From: Mytilisepta virgata | Lineage: Eukaryota; Mollusca; Bivalvia; Mytilida; Mytilidae | Assembly: GCA_028015205.1 (NCBI GenBank) | Contig: CM051517.1 | Span: forward strand, 44,961,135 to 45,025,134 | Length of the DNA stretch: 64,000 nt | Direction of reading: 5' to 3' | Shown: positions 26,141 through 36,281 of the stretch, piece by piece | Numbering within the stretch: the stretch's first letter is position 1 | Layout of the letters: each line of letters opens with the position of its first letter | Made by a program: the position numbers and the translations under genes | Notes under the pieces: model-generated | What the model was told of the DNA's origin: nothing | Seen by the model: the letters and a program-made list of their open reading frames with translations, nothing else | Database searches by the model: none

Positions 26141-26399
26141 AGGCATGGACCATTTGATATTCTCGGGGAGGGGGGGGGGGGGGCTGGGATTTTTTTAGAA
26201 AAAAATAATCTGTCTCTGATTTATTTTTTGCAGAAAAAAATATTCTTGCCTCCACCTGGGGAAAAAACAATCTTGCTCTCATCATGGACATTAGGAAAAA
26301 AAAGTTTTTCTCGACAAAATTGTCTAGCCTTATGTGCAAAAAAAATGATTCTGGCTCGGGGTAAAATCACAGAGTCCCCAAATCTAATGGTCCGTGCCT
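26141..26399. mobile_element. MITE-like insert in centre of element A
   Basis: It starts AGGCATGGACCATTTGAT, and the reverse complement of its end reads AGGCACGGACCATTAGAT. Inside are a run of G and several A/T-rich GAAAAAAA segments. This 259-bp unit fits a G-run, poly-A-studded repeat type known to me from bivalves and cnidarians. Similar but less complete segments lie at 28951-29105 and 44020-44215. No target duplication was seen. Confidence 0.6.
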
Positions 26400-27121
26400 A
26401 ACCCGAATAATTCAACCGTTATATTCCACTCACTATCGATCTCTCCATTAACCCCGGTAGTTTATTATTTATTTACTGCTTAGAGATGTGTGTTCCGGTA
26501 ACTGTAACATCTGTGGTGTTCCCTTGGCTTTGCTGGCTGTTCTCTAGTGTGTTTTATACTCAACATATCACATATGACAAACGGTTTGGTATTTTCCGTG
26601 TTACACGGCACAATTCCGTGAAAATTGTTCCGCATTCGATAGCCTCTCCGGAATTTAGTCATTCGTTTCTCTTTAAGTCATTTTTGAGTTCCGGAAAAAA
26701 TCTACAATTACACACGCCTTACCACGTGACCGAACCAGTTTTAAGGTCAAAATGGTCCCCTGCCCCGTATGGTCATAATTTGGTGGTTATTCAATTGTTA
26801 AAGGGTAAATCTATTACTATGATGTAAATACCCGGTTCAACTGTCCTATATGTCTGGTATATGGAGACTTGTTTTTGCATGCGATATATCTCAAATGGAA
26901 ATAAAAATCAGGCGTTATAAAATTTGACCCCCAGCTCTAAGTAGAACCGGAAGTTTTGATGCCTGGCGCCAATAATAAAAGAACTTACGCCTGATTTCTG
27001 CTGTTCCGTGGGAAATCGTTATTGTTAAAATTCCGTGAAACCCCAGCCAGAATTTTTTTTTTTTTTTTTTCCTTAGACATGACCTTCATTTCCCACGCTT
27101 CCCTTCCGATAAAAGTATCAT

Positions 27122-27356
27122 AATGAAAACTCTCATCATGATAAAGAAAACTCCCATCATAATAAAGAAAACTCTCATCATAATAAAGAAAACTCTCATC
27201 ATGATAAAGAAAACTCTCATCATGATAAAGAAAACCCTCATCATAATAAAGAAAACTCTCATCATGATAAAGAAAACTCTCATCATGATAAAGAAAACTC
27301 TCATCATAATAAAGAAAACTCTCATCATAATAAAGAAAACTCTCATCATGATCATG
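27122..27356. repeat. 21-bp array in right arm of element A, 11 units
   Basis: Inverted partner of the left array with one unit more. The array is the only place, besides the A/T run, where the arms differ in length. Confidence 0.95.
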
Positions 27357-27397
27357 AAGTAACTATCATAAGACAGTTACGGCGTTCCATACAGTTT

Positions 27398-28308
27398 GAC
27401 CCTTTTATCAATATACTCTATCAATTCACTCTTAACGTGGTTAGATGTTTGGTCACCATATAGATTTATTGTACTTAATATTGTTTTTTTAATAATCCGT
27501 GAGTAGTTTTACAAATGTATATACTAATCCAAAGCGGTCTTTACCATCAAGGAGCAACCATTTAATTTTTTAGGGTAAGGGACAAAGACATAATCTGGGA
27601 TTCTGAAACATCAACGAAACTAGAATTTTTTTCAAGCGCTATGAAATATACTAACATTTTATGTGTACATACATATGAAAGCAACCCGGACATTCTACAG
27701 TAATACAAAAAAAAAAAAAAAAACCGGAAGTGCTTGAATTGATATTATATCTTTATAGTCACTATATGAACTATTTTTTTCACCAGGGATTTTGATAAGT
27801 TTATAGTTGACAGATTCTTTCATAATTTGCAACGGCTGCATAAAATCAAATTCTTATATAAAGAGCTTCAAAGAAGACATCATATTAAAACTTTGACATT
27901 TATTTTCAATATTCTGTTAATGTTTTGTACCTAAACCTAATTTAAACCAAGACATAAAATTCTAACCTAATCTAGTTGGAACCTGCAATGTAACACACCA
28001 ATAGCGCAAATAATAGCGATGCATTTCTCATCGCATGTCAGTCGGAAATTGGTCTAGATAGAGCTGTCAATATTAAAACTAGAATGTTAACAATAGTACA
28101 TTCAACTTCGTTCTGATATGATCTTTCAATTAATATTTAATTGTATTATCAACGGATTGTTTAAGATGTGAGTAGTTGAAATAGATGCTGGTACACACTT
28201 ATTACCATTTTCACTTTTCAGAATATACACGTAAATGTACTGCCATAATTCGTTATTTTATACTTTGTAAAAGTGCATCAAGCAAAGCCAATCCTTTCAC
28301 AATATAGA
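27398..28308. other. Spacer between the two fold-back elements
   Basis: 911 bp of AT-rich sequence with an A run at about 27708-27723. No repeat or gene recognised. Confidence 0.55.
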
Positions 28309-28317
28309 GTGTGACCA

Positions 28318-28515
28318 AACATCGAGTTCGAGTTAAAGTTAGAGTTAGAGTTAGAGTTCGAGTTAGAGTTAGAGTTTGATTTGAAGTTCGAGTTAGAGAT
28401 CGAGTTATAATTCGAGTTCGAGTTGAAGTTTGAGTGAACTCGAGATATTAATTTCTTATGTAATTTATCGAGTTACATTACGAGTTAGAGTTTCAGTTCG
28501 AGTTAAAGTTCGAGT
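28318..28515 (+). repeat. GAGTTN hexamer array, left arm of element B
   Basis: Irregular tandem GAGTTC / GAGTTA / GAGTTR units broken by the CTCGAGATATT block at about 28438. Plus-strand orientation, opposite to the right arm. Confidence 0.9.
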
Positions 28516-28950
28516 TAAGATAAAGGCACTTGTTCCTAGTACAAATTTTTTTCTAATACGTAAATCAGTGACGAATTGGAAGTGTTGTTCAACAGATATT
28601 TTAGTCACAATTCACATGATAAAATGCTGCTACGTGGGCCTTTAGAGTGCTTCATCTGCTAACAATTTGTAATTTTTAATAAAATTTCAATGAGAATATA
28701 AGTCTTCTTTTGCTCCGGGACGGTGTAGACCATCAATCCTAGCAAAACAAGTCAACCAGACTTGTTCCATACGATCTTCAACATATGGACGGAGGTATAT
28801 ACATACTATATTTTCCCCAAATTTAGAAAAATGTGAACACGACATATCAAGTCTACAAGTACTCTATACAACAAACAATATTTCAAACAAACTAGAGGAT
28901 GCAAGGGGGATATACAAGTTCGCGTGAAAGGGAACAACATTCAACTTCAA

Positions 28951-29105
28951 GGGACAAGGGAGGGGAGGGGGGTATGTTTTTTTTTAATTTTGGTTTGAAA
29001 TTTTTTTTTCAAAGTATGGACACATTTTTTTTTTACTACAATCAAACCAAATTATTTTTTCTTACCAAGTCGAATCAGAAATTTTGTTCAGCAATGCCCA
29101 GAAAG
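28951..29105. repeat. G-run and T-run repeat segment
   Basis: GGGAGGGGAGGGGGG is followed by repeated runs of eight to ten T in TTTGGTTTGAAATTT-like contexts. It is similar in style to 26141-26399 and 44020-44215. Boundaries are uncertain. Confidence 0.45.
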
Positions 29106-29358
29106 TAAAAGGTGTATTTATTCCTATGAAATCACTAGCAGTAAATAAAACTGGTATATACTATGAATTTGTTTTTATAATAAAACATTTGCATATTTCT
29201 GATATGTTAATGACTTTTAATTTGTTTTTGTATATTAATTCTTTAAGAAATGGAATATAACATCATTTTCTCTGTACTTTGTATTTTATTATAACAATCA
29301 TAATTCCACACAGTAATGAGTAGACACACATTGGGTATATGTACATGTATGCATATTT

Positions 29359-30050
29359 AAACTAGACGCTCAGAGGCCTGACCCTGTATCGCTCACCTGG
29401 CAGAAACAAGAATTGCCCATGGTGGCCATGTTTGTCACATGATCTAAACAAAATGAGAAAAGTTTGTAAAAACCTCCTACAGATGCTTCTTGTCAAGTAT
29501 CGTTTCATTTGGCCAAGATGTTTCAGAGAAGAAGGTTTCTTTATATCAGCCTATCGGAAACAAAAATTGACCATGGCAGTCATGCTTGCCGTCCAATCAG
29601 GAAGTAAAAGATTCATTGCATAAGACTTTCCAAACGGATACTTCCTGTCAAGTTTGGCTGACAGTTTTGGCCAAGTAGTTCCAGAATTTTTTTTTAAATC
29701 AACCAATGAGAAAAAAGAATTGCCCATGGTGGCTATATTTGTGGTCCTATCGAGAAAAAATGAGGAGACTTTGTGCAGAACCTCCAATAGATGCTTCCTG
29801 TCAGGTTTCATTCCATTTGGCTAAGCAGTTCCAGAAAAGAAAAAAAATTAATCAACCAATGAGAAACAAGAATTGCCCACGATGGCCATGTTTGTTGCCC
29901 GATCGGGACGAAATAAGAAAATTCTGTAAAGAACCTCCCATATATGCTTCCTGTTAAGTTTAGTTCCATTTGGCCAAACAATTTCAGAGAAGATTTTTTT
30001 TTTATTCAGCCAATCAGAAACAAGAACTGCCCAAAAAAGGAACAGTGCTT
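29359..30050 (+). mobile_element. Dispersed repeat family D, copy nested in element B
   Basis: It starts AAACTAGACGCTCAGAGG, then TATCGCTCACCTGG, like the start of the 7005 copy. Four successive units of about 150-160 bp each contain AAACAAGAATTGCCC, then CCTCC..ATGCTTCCTGTCA and TTCCATTTGGCC..TTCAGA. The last unit decays at about 30050. The short frames here on both strands are unit echoes, not genes. Confidence 0.7.
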
Positions 30051-30419
30051 TGATTGTCATGATTGTTGCTCTTCATCTAGATGGTTAATCACTGAAAGGT
30101 CAAGTATGACTGAAAAACTAAGGAAAATCTCATATTATGTTCAAAATAAATCAAGTCAGGTTTGTATTAAATAATGATCTTAAGCTTTTCTTGTAATGCT
30201 TGTGATTTATTAAACTCTCCAAAATGTTCTGCACGTAGGCTAGTACTATTTATTTCTCGCTTTTGCTATATTGCTTAGTGCTCCCAGAAATTGCAGGTAT
30301 TTTTGGGGGGGTCAACAAATTTAGCTATTTTTTATGAGCCTAGGTACACGCAATTTTTTTACCTCCCTCCCCCTAAACTTAATCCGTAACTCGAATTTTA
30401 ACTCGACATGCAACTCTAT

Positions 30420-30793
30420 AAATGACATTAAAAATCAATATCTCGAGTTAACTCGAAGATTAACTTGAACTTCAACTCGAACTCTAAATCGAACTTTAAC
30501 TCGAACTCTAACTCGAACTTTATCTCTAACTCTTACTCGTACTCTAACTCGAACTTTATCTCTAACTCTTACTCGTACTCTAACTCGAACTTTATCTCTA
30601 ACTCTTACTCGTACTCTAACTCGAACTTTATCTCTAACTCTTACTCGTACTCTAACTCGAACTTTATCTCTAACTCTTACTCGAACTTTATCTCTAACTC
30701 TAACTCGAACTTTATCTCTAACTCTAACTCGAACTCTTACTCGAACTTTATCTCTAACTCTAACTCGAACTTTATCTCTAACTCTAACTCGAT
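30420..30793 (-). repeat. GAGTTN hexamer array, right arm of element B
   Basis: Read on the minus strand it is GAGTTA/GAGTTC/GAGATAAAGTTC units. A longer composite unit of about 48 bp (AACTCGAACTTTATCTC plus AACTCTTACTCGTACTC on the plus strand) repeats about five times before decaying to shorter units. Open frames through it are artefacts of a period divisible by three. Confidence 0.95.
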
Positions 30794-30805
30794 GTTTAGT
30801 CACAC

Positions 30806-31440
30806 CAATTTCTTTCAAAACGAAAATAATATTTCATTTAAATAGGGACAATAACTGTGAAAGAACAGCTAAGTGATAAAAAAGGTGAGAACAATTTATA
30901 CAAAACGGTAATCGAATAAACACTCGCTGATCTTTATGTCTGAATTTTAAAGTCCAATGGGAAATCATTCGCTCGGTTCGATTTTTCTTCGCCTATGTGG
31001 AAATGACAGTTTTCTGTTAAACTTGCAACTTTCGTGTTAACGTTTATGTCACGAAGTTGAAATACTTTTTCGCGTTTTGGTAACTTGAACTTTATTCTGT
31101 TTTACTAGGATTCAATTGTTGGCATATAATGTGATGGATTTATAATTTACAAACTTTTCTCATATATTCGCAAAAACTGATCTCCCTATTTGACCTCAAA
31201 GTAAATTGTTCTCCTGTAATTCCAAATATCTGAGGTTATAACCAGGTCAGTTGGAAATATTTCGATAGTAGCGTGAAATCGATATACTTATAAATTTAAT
31301 GTTATAAATATAATCTCCTTTCTGAATAGCTCTGTCCTTGTATGGCTTTAATGTTTGCGTTACATCTTTGGTCGTTTCGTCATTTGAATCTGCTCCGCAG
31401 AATTTGGGTCTATTGTTTACGCTTAAGGTATATTTGGGCT
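30806..31440. other. AT-rich stretch, nothing recognised
   Basis: No frames or repeats of note before the hammerhead-like relic at 31444. Confidence 0.5.
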
Positions 31441-31443
31441 AGA

Positions 31444-31469
31444 GCACAACTAATGAGTCTTAAGTCGAC
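31444..31469 (+). ncRNA. Decayed hammerhead-like relic
   Basis: GCACAA, CTAATGA and GTCTTAAGTCGAC follow the same order as the intact fold at 50438-50483 (same GCACAA arm, then the core). The core CUGAUGA is changed at the essential G5 (CTAATGA) and the GAAA strand is missing, so it cannot cleave. It is a relic if related at all. Confidence 0.4.
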
Positions 31470-31519
31470 ATGTACATGTAGCCATGTATATATATTTATG
31501 CATCAAATTTCTTGTCATA

Positions 31520-31905
31520 GAATATGAAAAAAAGGACAAATATACCTAAGAAGTAATCAGAAAAATGTAATCCACTGAACAGACAAACCCGGGAAGACAA
31601 ATGAACAACCACAAGCACAACAAATAAACACAGAAAACTAAAAAAACAATGAACAACACGAACTCCTATAAAAACCATGAGTGAACCCAGGTGCTCCGGA
31701 AGGGTAAGCAGTTCCTGCTCCGTATACGGCACCCGTCGTGAAGTTCAACAAAGTCAGTCCGGGGGAAGTCACAAATCGGTGGAGGCACATGAAAGGTTAC
31801 GACAGAGGGAACAGGTCCAACATCACCTTAGCTATTGGAACACTGTAATGGTCAATCAATTCGTAATGACGACCGTAAAACACTTGAAACAAAATGAAAA
31901 CTTTT
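31520..31905 (-). mobile_element. RT element (family P), 3' end: C-terminal codons plus 3' region
   Basis: On the minus strand, codons at 31880-31797 read FYGRHYELIDHY and continue to DLFPLS and a TAA stop. This is the conserved FYGRHHELV-type end of an RT found widely in bivalves and resembling Penelope-like RTs. Downstream (lower coordinates) is the matching 3' region: GACGGGTGCCGTATACGG, AGCAGGAACTGCTTACCC, TTCCGGAGCACCTGG and GGAGTTCGTGTTGTTC. Upstream of the FYGRHY block the frame is lost. It is the same type as 48458-49440 on the opposite strand, with better-preserved 3' sequence. 5'-truncated and non-functional. Confidence 0.75.
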
Positions 31906-32850
31906 CCTCTCCTCTAATTAACACCTGCCTTTTTGTCGAATATAAGCATATACCACTATCTGCTATTAAGCTCACAATTAAAATTAATGTGAACACAATT
32001 TCTTTTATATATATAAGCTATATAATTTCTGTCTTATAAAAAAATATTGTAGTTAATTTGGAATCAAAAGAAAAAATACGTGAAATAAATGTATAATTTA
32101 CAGTAGAAAGTACATTATAATAATAGTATACTTAATAAATATTAATATATACACATAACATACTTAAAATACATCTTACTTTGTTGGTATTCCAATTCAT
32201 AGCACATAATCCTTCATTTTATAAATACCTAGGTTGGGAGCCAAGACTAAAATTACCAATAGTTGACATGAATTAGAACTGTCTATTTCATAGATAACAA
32301 CAAAATTCTATTACTAATGATGACACGAACTTAATAAAAACTCCACAAGAGGTTATGAAAGCATTTTAACTATTGACTTTACGTATTGTGTGTGGGATAT
32401 ACAAGAATAATGAATTTTATTTAAGCATATACGCCTTCATTACGATATTTGTATTTAAGATAAAAGAAGGGATATGGGTTTTAAATCTCTACCACAAAAT
32501 ACCTAAATTTACTAAGAAAATGCCATACAAAGGAGCATGTTTGAAGATTTATCATTGGCACAGAATAGCCTCCAACTTTGTGCAATATACTGGCTAGAGA
32601 ATACCAAATAAAATTACTAAGAATTCAGGGAATGTTAGTAAGAACCAATGAGCAGGCGAATTCGTGAAAACAGGAACACATTGCAATTACGGTAGAAATA
32701 TACAATTCATTGACCTGTCCTATTATCCATGTTTATGTAACTAAAGGGATACAAGAAATAGCAAATCTAGAAAAGAACAGGACAAAAAATAAAGCATTAT
32801 CAATGTAAACTCCCACCAAAAACAGGTACTTCGATAGCTTCATAATACTC
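31906..32850. other. AT-rich stretch with a small family P trace
   Basis: No gene. At 32774-32826 a minus-strand fragment (AACAGGACAAAAAATAAAGC then TCAATGTAAACTCCCACC on the plus strand) resembles part of the 3' region at 44891-45113. Too short for a firm call. Confidence 0.45.
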
Positions 32851-32863
32851 ACTAAAGTGTAGC

Positions 32864-33130
32864 GGGGCCTCGGTGGCCGAGTGGTCTAGGTAGTTCGTCA
32901 TGACTACTAAAGATCACTAGCCTGTCAACGCTGAGGTTGTGAGTTCGAATCTCACCTGTGGCGGGGTGTGTTCGACTCCGATCTTAATTGACAAGGATTG
33001 CCAATTTTCCTACCGAAGGTCGGTGGTTCTCTCCGGGTATTCCGGCTTCCTCCACCAATAAAAACTGGCCGCCGCGAAATAGCCAAATGTGCTGAAAACG
33101 GCGTAAAACCCCAACTAAACAAACAAACAA
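32864..33130 (+). mobile_element. tRNA-derived SINE, family S2, with 13-bp target duplication
   Basis: The head GGGGCCTCGGTGGCCGAGTGG and box B GTGAGTTCGAATCTC, with a long stretch between, resemble a Leu/Ser-type tRNA with a variable arm. The body includes AGGATTGCCAATTTTCC and TCCGGGTATTCCGGC. The tail is CGGCGTAAAACCCCAACTA followed by (AAAC)n. ACTAAAGTGTAGC flanks it exactly on both sides (32851-32863 and 33131-33143), proving insertion by target-primed retrotransposition. The sharp duplication suggests a fairly young insertion. Confidence 0.9.
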
Positions 33131-33157
33131 ACTAAAGTGTAGCAACAGCTATATATT

Positions 33158-33275
33158 GTTGATCATACGACGCATCAAACACAACGCACACGATTCTATC
33201 GATACAAAGACACGATTCACTCACGCTTAAAAAGCACATGAGTTGCACTTTACACGATTCACACGTTGCACGTAC
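33158..33275 (+). repeat. Unclassified dispersed repeat, family U, copy 1
   Basis: GTTGATCATACGACGCATCAA, split as GTTGATCATACG and ACGCATCAAAC, then ACGCACACGATTC and CACGTTGCACG match 43118-43231 in the same order and orientation. No ends or coding can be defined. Confidence 0.55.
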
Positions 33276-35389
33276 ATGATCGACATGATACCCGATTTTT
33301 TTTGTGCGTACATTGTACATGTACAATTGAAAACTATCCATAGTGATACAAGTTTATACTGGATTTCTACGTTAAATATGCAATTATAATTGTGTTATTT
33401 TCATGCTAGCAACGTAATATTGCACGTAGAACGTAACAAAAATAAGGGTGCAAATATTCTTCGATATTGCACTCCATGCAGTATTGCTTTAAAAATTGAC
33501 GTCATTGATGTAGAAAATATACATTTGTACTTATTTGACATTCAAATTTCAATGAAATTTTATGGGCTGTCAAATCTTGATGGGGATCGTAAAACTTGTA
33601 GAGGGTTGATAGTTTTACCCTCAAAACACCAATCTGCTCACTACACTCTACCCACGATTATCGTGTTTATTGCATTGTTTCAGTTGACGAATGTTTAAGG
33701 TAGTACTATACAATTGTCATTTTGAGTTGAATTTTAGCCACAAAATATGAAATTGTACTTGTATGTCATGCACAATCTTAACTTTATTTTGGTTTTTAGA
33801 GCCAAATATGTATATATGAAAATAATCGCAAAGTTGTGACGGTCCGGCAAACTTGACAATTTCTTCCAAAATATCTTTTTTTCCTTCGATACCCATGGCA
33901 ACGAAAATGATATTTTTTTTTCAAAACATTGTGCAAAATGCATTGTAGTGACCCAATTCTAGGACAAGTTATCACCTTAATGTAGAATTTCAATGGATAT
34001 GACATATGGCATAAATTAAACATTGCATTGGGCCATTTAAAAAAATAAATAAAAAACAGCAGGTTTTTCGGCTCATTTTTTCGTAACTTACATTTCAAAA
34101 CTTCGTGCAAAATTTACACACTTAAAAAACACACAAAAGATGCTGATCTACAAGGTCAGATGGAGATGCCGCTTAAGTCCATGCATACAAATTGAACCAT
34201 CAAAAGGAGATTAAATCAATTGTCAAACATCCTCTCTTTCATCATAGATCAGCTTCATGGTCAGAAATCATAATTATCAGCAAATTCTACCCATCAGTTT
34301 TAAACATTTGAAAAATTGAAAGTCGTATTTTCCGAAACTAAACAAGAAATAAAATGCTAATTGTATAGTGGAACCTAAAGAGGATTCCAATAACGAGTGA
34401 TTAAAAAATGTGAAGAAAAACGGATATGGAGTGAAGTTACAAAGAAAGCACAACATCACAAGTAATCACAACTAAACAAGCATTCAGAGGTTACAAGTGA
34501 AAATCCACACCATGTCGCAAGCTATTACAAAAGGGGTATGAGGAATACTGCGCAAACATGAACATAAGAAATGTCTTGATAAATATTAAGTTCCACTTTT
34601 TATGTCCTGCGTGAGGTCTTTAGTTACTGTTCGTGTTGTTTGGGAAATATTTCATGTGGCTTCAAAATATCCTGATTTTACCATGTGTAGGCCCTTTATG
34701 CCAAGTATTTTGCCCTACCCATGGTGAAAGTATGATATTTTCAAGCCACCGTGAATCATTTCTATTCTAATAGGACAGTTTATACGACATTTGAAACTCA
34801 AAAATATAGGTACATGTATTCAGACACGAAGACACCATTACACAATGCAAGTTATACTATGATTTCGTTAAATCGTCACACCTTGCCAAACAAGCTGTCT
34901 GACGTCTGGGACGTTGGACTAAAAATATCCTTATTTTAGCACGGATGTAGATTAAAAACATTTGAAACATGTCGTATAAGAATTAGTTATACGTGTAATT
35001 ATTAGATTTTGAATGTTGGGCTTTATCTTCGGTATTTGCATTTTATTTAGATGGGATATAATTGAACACTGCCAGAATATTTGACAATGATAAATTCCAA
35101 AGTACATATCTATGTAGTCTCCCTCACACATATGATGCCATGTTTTTATGTTGCATTTTGATGTAATTTCATAACTCTTTAGTGTCTACCTCTTTTGGAT
35201 TGGTCTCGTTTTGAGCACTATTGATAATAATATTACCTCCTTTTAAAATGCATATATATTAATTTAGTTTTGTCTAATACATGTTCATAAACAACCAAAT
35301 GGATAATAGAAAAGGTCAACAGTCATACCAGTCAATCAAAGCAACACAACTGACAGAACTCCGGACAAAAAATAAAAAAAGAGCGAAAA
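33276..35389. other. AT-rich stretch, nothing recognised
   Basis: Several 60-100 codon frames lie on both strands, none with a domain. Confidence 0.5.
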
Positions 35390-35520
35390 ACACATACATA
35401 AACATAACAGAGAGTCACGATATTCTGGCTTGGTACGGACACTGAACAGTATTGGGGTTAAATCGGTTTTATGGCTACCCAAACCTCACCTTATCTATCC
35501 TGACACTCTTGTGTATAAAA
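35390..35520 (-). mobile_element. Possible diverged family N fragment
   Basis: On the minus strand GAGGTTTGGGTAGCC, TTTAACCCCAATACTG, GTCCGTACCAAGCCAG and CTCTCTG align in order with GAGTTGAGTCTCAC, TTTAACCCCACCGCA and CTGTCCCAAGTCAGG of the copy at 63270-63822. Divergence is high. Confidence 0.4.
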
Positions 35521-36281
35521 CACACTATAAAACCAATTCAGTATGCTGAGCAACAAGGTGACCGCTTGCTAAAACTGCAGAATTAGACATAATTTAGATA
35601 GCAGGGTTAGAATTTGCTCGTTTTAACTGTAAAACTATTTACTTTTCATATCTGAAATTTTGAAAACTTCGGAAAGAACTAACAAAGTAAAACATTATTT
35701 GAAATGAAAGCTTGGAGAAAAAACGATCGAAACTTAAAAACTTTGCCTCAACTTTATGTTAAAACAATTAGGTTATAGAGATAATGCAGACACAAGGGAT
35801 TAAGGAATATAGTAATTCATATAAAGTATACATGTAAGTTCAATACAATATACGCTTTAGAAAAATAAAATATGTTCAAAAAATATTTTAATAACAATTT
35901 TAATATGCACAAAATACGAATATTTCGCCAAATTAGCACTCGTCAGTCGTAATGATGGCCGAATATACTGAAAGCATACTTATATAATCGTTATTTGAAA
36001 TATGAGATCATTGCGTCAGGCAAGATTTTCGATATCATTTATTTTAAGCATTTATTAGATGTTATCGCTCTATTTATATATGGCCAATACAATTAAACTT
36101 TGTTACCGTATAAAATAAAGTCCGGTAGGTTTATTGATCCCTCAAGAGTAAGTGTCTGATCTTAATTAAATAATTTCATACATGGTGTGATTTAAAAACG
36201 TAGAAAATAACGTCAAAGGTCAACAGTGCCTTACTTATCAATAAATAACATCAAATCATGCATTAAAACTGGTAAAAAAAT

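Larger units (their letters stand above)
25155..27391. mobile_element. Fold-back element A, 2,237 bp, with 0.9-kb inverted arms
   Basis: Left arm 25155-26029 (875 bp) and right arm 26499-27391 (893 bp) are inverted copies ending TATGGAACGCC / GGCGTTCCATA. CAGTTT occurs on both flanks (25149-25154 and 27392-27397), as expected for a target-site duplication. The length difference of 18 bp is fully explained by one extra 21-bp unit on the right and three fewer bases in its T run. Otherwise the arms show only a few substitutions. Both arms contain the same unrecognised frame (25701-26015 minus; 26486-26827 plus), which is a mirror effect. The 469-bp centre holds a nested MITE. Long arms with internal tandem arrays near the ends are the hallmark of fold-back (FB/Galileo-like) DNA transposons. 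No transposase is present, so it would depend on another element. Assembly inversion is an alternative, but the flanking repeats and distinct centre argue against it. Confidence 0.85.
28309..30805. mobile_element. Fold-back element B, about 2.5 kb, with hexamer-array arms
   Basis: The outer ends are inverted: GTGTGACCAAACATCGAGTT at 28309, and the reverse complement of the right end reads GTGTGACTAAACATCGAGTT. Both arms are arrays of GAGTTN (left 28309-28520, right 30378-30805). They also share a non-array block in inverted orientation: CTCGAGATATTAATTTC on the left, CTCGAGATATTGATTTT on the right, each followed by a TAATTTAT/TCATTTAT stretch. This shared unique block argues against two independent microsatellites. 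The centre carries a homopolymer-type repeat and a family D copy. No flanking duplication is clear. Confidence 0.7.

Noticed and set aside
28318..30793. Telomere-like repeats (TTAGAG resembling TTAGGG)
   Set aside because: Units vary as GAGTTN with C or A at the last place and are arranged as inverted arms. They do not match the animal telomere repeat.
30435..30845. 126-127 codon frames on both strands at the GAGTTN array
   Set aside because: Pure hexamer translation (VRVRVR and SNSNSN type). No gene.
32864..32960. Functional Leu or Ser tRNA gene
   Set aside because: Head of a SINE bounded by a 13-bp target duplication and a (AAAC)n tail.
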